Part shown: one piece after another, positions 1 through 5,188 of the stretch
Position numbering within the stretch: the first letter of the stretch is position 1
Layout of the letters: each line of letters opens with the position of its first letter
DNA from: Gemmatimonadaceae bacterium
Lineage (GTDB): Bacteria; Gemmatimonadota; Gemmatimonadetes; Gemmatimonadales; Gemmatimonadaceae
Assembly (NCBI GenBank): GCA_025356185.1
Contig: JANXUN010000411.1
Location: 1-8,432, forward strand
Reading direction: 5' to 3'
DNA: 8,432 nt
The notes under the pieces: generated by a model
Seen by the model: only the letters and a program-made list of their open reading frames with translations
Databases searched by the model: none
What the model was told of the DNA's origin: nothing
Translations under genes and position numbers: made by a program

Positions 1-1083
1 CGTGCCAAAGAGATTCGCGCCCGGACGATGGCCGCCGTACTCGTCCATCAGCGGCATGCCGACGGGGATGTAGACAAGACCCAAATCTGGATCGGCAGAA
101 TACGTCGCCCACGCGTCGTTCTTGCCGACGCCCTCGCTGCCGATCTTTGAACCCTTTTTCCACGTCTCAGCACCAAACTCACCCGGTTGCGGAATGAGAT
201 TGAACTTCCACAACATTTTTCCGGTGTGAATGTCGAATCCCCGAATGAAGCCAGGAATGTTGTGCGTGCGCGTCGGATAGTATCCGTGAATCGACGAGTT
301 GCCGACGATGAGCACGTTACCAACGACAATTGGTGGCGAGCTTGCGGCGATCTGTCCGGCCGCGGGATCGATTCCCATCGTGCCATCGGCGCCGATCTTC
401 TTTACCGGGTCCCACTTCTCGCCGACCTTCGCTTTGCGTGGCGGTGCGGCGTCGCTGATGATCAGCGATCCGGAGTCATCCACGGCCCACGGCACGAGCG
501 GATAGCCAAGTCCTTCCATCAAATCGACGACGCCATTCGTTCCAAACGCGACGTCGGGCTTTCCCGTCTTCGCGTCAAGCGAGACGAGGTGATAGCCGGG
601 TGTCACCACGAGCACGCGCTCGGCGCGTCCATCCGTCCAATACGAGAGGCCGCGACCAGCGAACTGACGCGGCGCCTTCTGCCAACGCAGCCCCTCTTCT
701 AATCTGTACATCCACAGCGACTCACCGTTGGTCGGATCGAGTGCAACGGCAACGCGTCGCGTGGTTGCGACCGTGAACAGTCGTCCGCTCGCGTACAACG
801 GCGTGGTGCGGTAGTACTCGTCTTTACCAAACGCGCCCGCGTTCCACGTCCATGCAACCTTCAGCGAATCAAAGTTGCTCGCGTTGATTTGATCGAGGGG
901 CGAATAGCGCGTACTCCACGCGTCGGCGCCCCAATAGCGCCACTCACCGAACACATTGCCGCGCACTGGCGGCTTGCCCGGTTGAGCGACAGATCGTGTT
1001 GATTGCACAACCAACACAGCGGCAAGCAGCGCGCCGAGTGCCAGCACCGTACTGAACATCCGTCTCATCGATCGTTGCGTCAT
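1..1083 (-). CDS. PQQ-dependent dehydrogenase, membrane glucose dehydrogenase-like family, partial (C-terminus beyond window)
   Basis: I translated this gene from the minus strand. 361 codons are open from ATG at 1083 to the left window edge, with no stop. Residues 1-34 form a signal peptide (basic start, hydrophobic 10-27, likely cut near VAQ), so it should act in the periplasm. Quinoprotein propeller features are an early EWRYWGADAWSTRYSPLDQI segment (about 47-66), 'TTPLYASGRLF' (93-103), 'ALDPTNGESLW' (114-124), 'GFIRGFDIHTGKMLW' (278-292), and 'LGLVYIPVG' followed by 'YGGHRPGANLFGT' (334-361). The last two resemble the corresponding strands of the membrane glucose dehydrogenase family. 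Such enzymes oxidise sugars or alcohols using PQQ and a bound metal ion; the substrate cannot be told here. Family members usually run well beyond 500 residues, so roughly the C-terminal third or more is missing. The start is supported by GGAG five bases upstream. It follows the HupE-cytochrome gene by ten bases, implying co-transcription and electron transfer to that cytochrome domain. Confidence 0.93.
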   Translation of the reverse strand, partial: MTQRSMRRMFSTVLALGALLAAVLVVQSTRSVAQPGKPPVRGNVFGEWRYWGADAWSTRYSPLDQINASNFDSLKVAWTWNAGAFGKDEYYRTTPLYASGRLFTVATTRRVAVALDPTNGESLWMYRLEEGLRWQKAPRQFAGRGLSYWTDGRAERVLVVTPGYHLVSLDAKTGKPDVAFGTNGVVDLMEGLGYPLVPWAVDDSGSLIISDAAPPRKAKVGEKWDPVKKIGADGTMGIDPAAGQIAASSPPIVVGNVLIVGNSSIHGYYPTRTHNIPGFIRGFDIHTGKMLWKFNLIPQPGEFGAETWKKGSKIGSEGVGKNDAWATYSADPDLGLVYIPVGMPLMDEYGGHRPGANLFGT

Positions 1084-1088
1084 GACTT

Positions 1089-1092
1089 CTCC
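1089..1092 (-). promoter_or_regulatory. Shine-Dalgarno site of the quinoprotein gene
   Basis: GGAG lies five bases before the ATG at 1083, entirely inside the ten-base gap after the stop codon of the preceding gene. It selects ATG 1083 over the in-frame ATGs at 1068 and 1059 and supports translation as the second gene of an operon. Confidence 0.6.
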
Positions 1093-1093
1093 G

Positions 1094-2881
1094 TTAGTGT
1101 CGGAATCGTTCCTGCACTGCGTCTCCACCTGACCGACCAGCGGCACGCACCGCCATCGAATCAATGCGAATTGCTTTGAGCACCTGCGGTTCTGCCGACA
1201 GCTCACGTGTTCCCGCCGGCATGTTGTTCAACTTCAGCACGTAGGCCGTCACCCACACATACTCGTCCTCACTCAATGCACCCGGATTGGCTTTGGGCAT
1301 AAGCCGTGCGACGTAGTCAAAAAATTCTGACAACGGTTTGCCCATCCACCGCGCGGCAAACACCGGTCCGCTGTGCGACGCCACGGTATGACAGCCGCTG
1401 CAGGCACCGGTAAAAACTTCTTTACCTTTCTTTGCTTGATCCAGCGTGTACACGCCGGCCATCGTCGTTTTTGTGCCTTGGGCGGACGAGACGCGCGGAA
1501 ACGCAAACGCGCCAACGGTCAGCGCGATCAACAACAGTGTCGCACTGCGAGCGCGCGGTGACGCTGTTTGCGTCGTCGACAATCGTGTCATCACTCCGGA
1601 GATCGCCCACGCGGCACCACCAGCGATCAATACGCCCATCGCAAATCGCATCGCACTAATCGCAAACGCGGTGTCGAGCACTGGGAGCACTACGCGGTAG
1701 GTGCGCAGTATGTCAAAGCGCTCGGTCATCCAATGCCATGCGGTGTGCGCAACCAACACCGAGGCGACAACCACTCCGACGCGTTCAGCGACCACGCGCG
1801 AGAAAAGCCATCCGAGTGCGGGGACTGCGAGCGCCAGCACAAACAGTTGTCCGAGTTCAATGCCGATGTTAAACGCCGCAAGCGCCGTGACGAGATGCGC
1901 ACCCGCAAATTGCAGCGATTCACGCAACGCATACGAAAATCCAAATCCATGCACCAAACCAAACCCGAACGCCACCATCCACCGACGCTCCAGCTTTGCA
2001 CCGACGATGTTCTCGATCGCCATGTATACAATGGAGACGGCAATCAGTACCTCGACGAGTGGCGGAAACCATAGCGCATCTGGCGCGTAACCCATCGCAG
2101 ACGCCGCGAGTGTGATCGAATGCGCAAGCGTGAACGCGGTCACGATCCCCACGAGTGGCCGAATGCGACGCACGGGAATGACCAAGCACAGCAAGAACAA
2201 CAAATGATCGATGCCGTCCAGCAAATGCTCAAATCCCATCGCGACAAAACGCGACGCCGCATGCCACCACCGTGGATCGAGTTGAATCTCACCCGGATCG
2301 CCATCAAACACGTACGCGCGCTCGGCACCACTCTCCGGCACAAAGCGCAATATCGTATTCGTTTTCACACCCAAATGCGCGAGACGTGGATCAATGCTGA
2401 TGCGCGCCGTGGCAGACGGCAGCGCAAACGCGAGCATCACATCCAGCATCACCTGACCAACCGGAATGTCTGTGGACGGTGCGAGTGGTGCACCGGTGAC
2501 CGTCGCCAACGCCGTCGCAAACTGTTCAAACGCATGATCCGACGGAACAGATGCGCGCGTTGCAACGATGCGTCCACGATTCAACGCCACGCCATCCGCG
2601 CTCACACTGATCGCGTCGGCGACCCACAGCTTCGCCGCATCGCGCAGTGTGCTGTCGGCGTTCGCGATATCGAGAAATACGCCGCGCTTCGGAAACTCCA
2701 CATCGCGCATGGCCTCAAGTGGCACGCGCACCAACAGCTGCAGCACGTTTCCGTTGGGATGAGCGAACGCGTGAACCACCACGCGCTTTGGAATTTCATG
2801 CGCGCGCACCCATAGCGGCGTCACAATGCAGAGCATCGCAGCGCCGATTCCCCATAACACCAACGAACGCGCACGACTCAC
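1094..2881 (-). CDS. HupE/UreJ_2-type membrane protein fused to a C-terminal cytochrome c domain
   Basis: 595 residues from GTG 2881. Residues 1-27 are a signal peptide ending VRA before HE, and about 28-200 form an extracytoplasmic domain. A polytopic membrane part follows (hydrophobic stretches near 206-235, 241-265, 275-295, 301-319, 329-360, 368-385 and 413-431) with HupE/UreJ hallmarks: EHLLDGIDHLLF (218-229), TLAHS (251-255), HGFGF (311-315), FNIGIELGQ (337-345), and H379/H383. HupE and UreJ proper are linked to nickel uptake; the role of this subfamily is not settled. Residues 431-468 then look like a second signal peptide (MTRLS, arginines, hydrophobic 446-461, SSAQ). A cytochrome c domain follows, with haem motif CSGCH at 494-498 and probable axial Met528 in RLMP. 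'PGALSEDEY' and 'NNMPAG' are typical of quinoprotein-associated cytochromes. TTG at 2896 is an alternative start, but a stretch ending in GGAG nine bases before GTG 2881 and a cleaner signal peptide favour the latter. First gene of an operon with the quinoprotein. Confidence 0.9.
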   Translation of the reverse strand: MSRARSLVLWGIGAAMLCIVTPLWVRAHEIPKRVVVHAFAHPNGNVLQLLVRVPLEAMRDVEFPKRGVFLDIANADSTLRDAAKLWVADAISVSADGVALNRGRIVATRASVPSDHAFEQFATALATVTGAPLAPSTDIPVGQVMLDVMLAFALPSATARISIDPRLAHLGVKTNTILRFVPESGAERAYVFDGDPGEIQLDPRWWHAASRFVAMGFEHLLDGIDHLLFLLCLVIPVRRIRPLVGIVTAFTLAHSITLAASAMGYAPDALWFPPLVEVLIAVSIVYMAIENIVGAKLERRWMVAFGFGLVHGFGFSYALRESLQFAGAHLVTALAAFNIGIELGQLFVLALAVPALGWLFSRVVAERVGVVVASVLVAHTAWHWMTERFDILRTYRVVLPVLDTAFAISAMRFAMGVLIAGGAAWAISGVMTRLSTTQTASPRARSATLLLIALTVGAFAFPRVSSAQGTKTTMAGVYTLDQAKKGKEVFTGACSGCHTVASHSGPVFAARWMGKPLSEFFDYVARLMPKANPGALSEDEYVWVTAYVLKLNNMPAGTRELSAEPQVLKAIRIDSMAVRAAGRSGGDAVQERFRH

Positions 2882-2890
2882 GCCGCCACG

Positions 2891-2894
2891 CTCC
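2891..2894 (-). promoter_or_regulatory. Shine-Dalgarno candidate that decides the GTG start at 2881
   Basis: GGAG lies nine bases before GTG 2881. The longer alternative, TTG at 2896, overlaps this motif and has only a GAG immediately against it, too close to act as a ribosome site. No ATG is in frame upstream before the in-frame TAA near 2951-2953. The choice affects only five residues. Confidence 0.4.
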
Positions 2895-3076
2895 AACTCG
2901 ATGGTTTTGCGCTTCTCGCGCGCGTCTCTGGACAGGTCATGATATGTGGGTTACTTCATCCGCCACTGCGCGCGCCACAAAAAACGCGGCGCGTCCCAAA
3001 TCGCCACGAACTTACCACCGCGTCGCTCGGCGCACACGGGACACTCCGTCGATATGTATCGCCGATTTCTGACACT

Positions 3077-3082
3077 GGGGAG
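3077..3082 (+). promoter_or_regulatory. Shine-Dalgarno site of the NHL-repeat gene
   Basis: GGGGAG lies six bases before ATG 3089. This fixes the start at 3089 and rejects the 50-codon longer reading that would begin at 2939, which lacks any signal-peptide logic. Confidence 0.65.
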
Positions 3083-3088
3083 AGACTC

Positions 3089-4276
3089 ATGAAGCTGTAC
3101 CGCAAGGCCCTGCTTGGCGCAGGCCTCGGGCTGACGATCGTCGGACTCGGAATCGCCCAGCGATCGCTTGCCGCGTCTGATCGGCAACTGGTCCAAGCAC
3201 CGCGATTTGAGGTCGATCCGGTGTGGCCAAAACCGCTGCCGAACCACTGGGTGTTGGGATCGGTGATCGGTGTTGGCATCGATAGCAAGGATCACGTCTT
3301 CATCATCCATCGCGGCGATTCGACCTTGAACCAGCGAACCGAAGTGGGGATGAACGCGAATCCGCCTATTGGTGAATGCTGCGCATCGGCACCGCCGATT
3401 TTGGAGTTTGACCCTGAAGGCAACATGATCAAGGCGTGGGGCGGACCGGGTGAAGGGTACAGCTGGCCTACGTCCAATCACGGCGTCGCCATCGATGACA
3501 AAGACAACGTGTGGATCGGCGGCAACGGCGCAGTGGATTCGCACATTCTCAAGTTCACACACGACGGCAAGTTTTTGCAGCAGATCGGCACGCCCGGACA
3601 AAACACCGCGAGCCTCGATAGCACGCATTTCGGCAAGGTCGCCAAAATTTCTTTTGACGTGAAAGCGCAGGAAGCCTTCGTGGCCGACGGCTATGGCAAC
3701 AAGCGGGTCGCGGTCCTCGACATGAAGACGGGCGTGCTCAAGCGATTCTGGGGCGCGTACGGAGGCAAACCCGATGACGCCCGCCTGCCGCCCTACGATC
3801 CGGCCGCGCCCCTCATCAAACAGTTCCGAAATCCGGTGCACTGCGCTGAGCCGAGTCTTGATGGCTTGGTGTACGTGTGCGATCGCCCCAATGACCGCAT
3901 TCAGGTGTTCAAGAAAGACGGCTCTTTTGTGAACGAAATCCGTATCGCGCCGGCGACGCGCGGTGACGGCTCGGTGTGGGACATCACGTTCTCACGCGAC
4001 GCGGCGCAGAAATACATGTATCTGGCCGACGGCAAGAACGAGCGCATTTACGTCATGGACAGAAAGACGCTTGCCATTCTCACAAGCTTTGGCGACGGTG
4101 GACGTCAGCCGGGTCAGTTCTTTGCGGTGCACAGCATTGCGACGGATTCCAAGGGCAACATCTACACGACCGAGACATACGAAGGAAAGCGCCTGCAAAA
4201 GTTTTCGTACAAAGGACTTGGTTCGGTTACGAAAGCCAATCAGGGAGTAGTCTGGCCGAAGAAGTCGGCTCCGTAA
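3089..4276 (+). CDS. Secreted NHL-repeat six-bladed beta-propeller protein
   Basis: 395 residues. The ATG at 3089 has a strong GGGGAG site and opens directly into a signal peptide (MKLYRK, hydrophobic 8-23, likely cleavage near SLAAS), so the product is exported. The rest reads as NHL-type blades: 'FDPEGNMIKAWG' (107-118), 'HGVAIDDKDNVWIGG' (131-145), 'FTHDGKFLQQIG' (156-167), 'VADGYGNKRVAVLD' (198-211), 'CDRPNDRIQVFKKDGSF' (264-280), 'LADGKNERIYVMD' (312-324) and 'HSIATDSKGNIYTTE' (348-362). This resembles the fold of peptidyl-alpha-hydroxyglycine amidating lyase and other NHL propellers, but I see no firm basis for assigning a reaction. There is an adjacent cysteine pair at 97-98 and single cysteines at 252 and 264 that could form disulfides. 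It is transcribed away from the HupE-cytochrome/quinoprotein operon. Shared regulation is plausible but not shown. Function: unknown propeller, perhaps ligand binding or catalysis in the periplasm. Confidence 0.92.
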   Translation: MKLYRKALLGAGLGLTIVGLGIAQRSLAASDRQLVQAPRFEVDPVWPKPLPNHWVLGSVIGVGIDSKDHVFIIHRGDSTLNQRTEVGMNANPPIGECCASAPPILEFDPEGNMIKAWGGPGEGYSWPTSNHGVAIDDKDNVWIGGNGAVDSHILKFTHDGKFLQQIGTPGQNTASLDSTHFGKVAKISFDVKAQEAFVADGYGNKRVAVLDMKTGVLKRFWGAYGGKPDDARLPPYDPAAPLIKQFRNPVHCAEPSLDGLVYVCDRPNDRIQVFKKDGSFVNEIRIAPATRGDGSVWDITFSRDAAQKYMYLADGKNERIYVMDRKTLAILTSFGDGGRQPGQFFAVHSIATDSKGNIYTTETYEGKRLQKFSYKGLGSVTKANQGVVWPKKSAP

Positions 4277-4301
4277 ACGGGTCAACCAACTGCAACAGAA
4301 T

Positions 4302-4391
4302 CCACGGATAAAAAGCGGATTTGACGGATAACAACGGATAAAACAATTGCTTTATCTGTTCGTATCCGTCGAATCCGCTTTTTATCCGTGG
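4302..4391. repeat. 90-base imperfect palindrome built from CGGATAA-like units
   Basis: The outer arms 4302-4330 and 4363-4391 are 29 bases each and complementary at all but one position (4322 against 4371). In the same register an inner stem pairs 4333-4342 with 4351-4360, again with one mismatch (4336 against 4357), after a two-base internal bulge. The loop is 4343-4350. Each arm is made of short direct repeats: CGGATAA or CGGATTT begins at 4305, 4316, 4325 and 4335, spaced 9-11 bases, about one helical turn. In plus-strand RNA both mismatches become G-U pairs. It sits between the convergent ends of the NHL and Rid genes. It could be a dispersed palindromic repeat (REP- or MITE-like) and may also stop or protect transcripts. 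There is no U-run after it, so it is not a canonical intrinsic terminator. No second copy is in the window. Confidence 0.9.
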
Positions 4392-4436
4392 TAGTCAGTT
4401 ACGAATGCGCGCTCGCACCGAGTGCCAATCGACGCG

Positions 4437-4880
4437 TCAGGGAATCGCCGCCGAGCATTCGATTTCGACTTTCGCGCCTGCTGCGACCAGCGCGGCGACG
4501 ACGACCGTTGAACGTGCTGGCGGTGAGGTGGGCCAGAACTCGCGATAGGCAGCGTTCATGCCCGCAAAGTCTTTGAGATCGATCAGGAACACCGTGCACT
4601 TAACCGCGTGCGCCATTGTGGTGCCAGCCGCTTCGAACACCTTGGCCGTGGCTTCGAGCGCAACTTTCGTTTGGCCGCCAATCGTTGTGTCGGGGGCTGT
4701 GCGACTGAGCCCCAGCTGACCTGACGCGAACACCATGTTCCCGACGCGAATGCCGGGTGTCAGCGTCGCGGTTACCGACGTACCCGCAGGTACAACAGGT
4801 GTACGGGCACCTTGCGCAAGCAGTGGCGCAGTAGAGAACGTGCAGCAGAGCAATACCGCGGGGATCAACGAGCGGGCCAT
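4437..4880 (-). CDS. Exported Rid (YjgF/YER057c/UK114) family protein
   Basis: 147 residues. Positions 1-23 are a signal peptide (MARSL, hydrophobic 6-21, likely cut after LLA). The remaining ~125 residues match the normal size of a Rid-fold subunit, which usually forms trimers. Family landmarks are VFASGQLG (50-57), 'VKCTVFLIDLKDFAGMNAAY' (93-112), PPARSTV with Arg123 aligned to the substrate-carboxylate-binding arginine of RidA, and VEIECSA (138-144) matching the usual VEIEA strand. RidA proper hydrolyses reactive enamine/imine intermediates such as 2-aminoacrylate in the cytoplasm; an exported relative must have a different or unknown substrate. The start ATG is preceded by GAGAGG five bases upstream. 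It converges with the NHL gene across the palindrome and diverges from the FmdB-type gene with only 38 bases between start codons, so its promoter must reach into that neighbour. Family assignment is firm; the enzymatic role is not. Confidence 0.92.
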   Translation of the reverse strand: MARSLIPAVLLCCTFSTAPLLAQGARTPVVPAGTSVTATLTPGIRVGNMVFASGQLGLSRTAPDTTIGGQTKVALEATAKVFEAAGTTMAHAVKCTVFLIDLKDFAGMNAAYREFWPTSPPARSTVVVAALVAAGAKVEIECSAAIP

Positions 4881-4918
4881 CTGATCCTCTCAACGAGTAG
4901 GTGAAGGAAGGGACTTCT
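4881..4918. promoter_or_regulatory. Very short divergent gap between the Rid and FmdB-type start codons
   Basis: Only 38 bases separate the two divergent start codons, and both Shine-Dalgarno sites occupy part of it. There is no room for two complete promoters, so the -10/-35 elements of each gene must lie within the other gene's coding sequence, or transcripts must come from further away. I see no convincing -10/-35 pair. Confidence 0.4.
4906..4911 (+). promoter_or_regulatory. Shine-Dalgarno site that decides the FmdB-type start at 4919
   Basis: GGAAGG ends seven bases before ATG 4919. An in-frame GTG at 4901 would overlap this site and add six residues before the conserved MP start seen in FmdB-family proteins, so 4919 is preferred. 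Confidence 0.6.
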
Positions 4919-5164
4919 ATGCCGATGTTCGACTTCGTATGCACAAACTGCAAGCATGAATTTGAAGCACTTGTGCGCGGTTCGCAGGCGCCGACGTGTC
5001 CCGCCTGTCAGAGCACCGCGCTCGAAAAGCAGCTATCACTGCCCGCGATCAAAACCGATGCGACCCATGGGCTCGCGATGCAAGCAGCGAAGCGCCGCGA
5101 CCGCTCGCAAGGCAACGAGCGCAACGCGGCGCAACGGGAATACGAACTCAATCACGACGACTAA
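4919..5164 (+). CDS. FmdB-type small zinc-ribbon protein
   Basis: 81 residues starting MPMFDFVCTNC, the usual opening of the FmdB putative regulatory/zinc-ribbon family (MPxYxYxCxxC). Two CxxC knuckles, C8-C11 and C27-C30, would bind one zinc ion. The phrase KHEFEALV between them is also typical. The rest (about 45-81) is charged and low in hydrophobic residues (KRRDRSQGNERNAAQREYELN), probably flexible or helical. There is no signal peptide, so it should be cytoplasmic. The family name comes from a proposed regulator of formamidase or methylamine genes in Methylophilus, but members are widespread and their role is generally unproven, so no target should be inferred. The gene is divergent from the Rid gene and ends 24 bases before the convergent ankyrin gene. 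No intrinsic terminator is evident in that short gap. Confidence 0.88.
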   Translation: MPMFDFVCTNCKHEFEALVRGSQAPTCPACQSTALEKQLSLPAIKTDATHGLAMQAAKRRDRSQGNERNAAQREYELNHDD

Positions 5165-5188
5165 GATCGCCGCGAATTCAGCGATGCG

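Larger units (their letters stand above)
2882..3088. promoter_or_regulatory. Divergent intergenic region, presumed promoters for both flanking transcripts
   Basis: The 207 bases separate the start codons of the HupE-cytochrome operon (minus) and the NHL gene (plus), so they should hold both promoters. The best minus-strand -10 candidate is TATCAT at 2939-2944, but it has no good -35 partner. On the plus side TATGTA at 3053-3058 lies in the small palindrome GATATGTATC (3051-3060), also without a clear -35. A six-base inverted repeat, CGCGCC/GGCGCG (2971-2976 and 2988-2993), is probably chance in GC-rich DNA. No operator can be named. Confidence 0.3.

Noticed and set aside
187..702. Plus-strand open frame of 171 codons at the left edge
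   Set aside because: It lies opposite the quinoprotein, whose propeller motifs run through the same bases on the minus strand.
2120..2815. Plus-strand open frame of 231 codons inside the HupE-cytochrome gene
   Set aside because: It is fully opposite a gene with clear family motifs, reads as Arg/His-rich low-quality protein, and has no recognisable domain; long shadow frames are expected in GC-rich DNA.
2971..2993. Inverted repeat CGCGCC/GGCGCG as an operator
   Set aside because: Six-base GC-only arms are likely by chance in this GC-rich gap, and no regulator gene is nearby.
2951..3841. Minus-strand open frame of 296 codons opposite the NHL gene
   Set aside because: The plus strand encodes an evident NHL propeller with signal peptide and ribosome site; the opposite frame shows no domain and has shadow-type composition.
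4302..4391. Canonical intrinsic terminator call for the palindrome
   Set aside because: The stem is far longer than usual and neither strand has a run of T after it, so I list it as a repeat rather than a terminator.
5165..5188. Possible terminator between the convergent FmdB-type and ankyrin genes
   Set aside because: Only a five-base stem (ATCGC/GCGAT) with a ten-base loop and no U-run; too weak to call.
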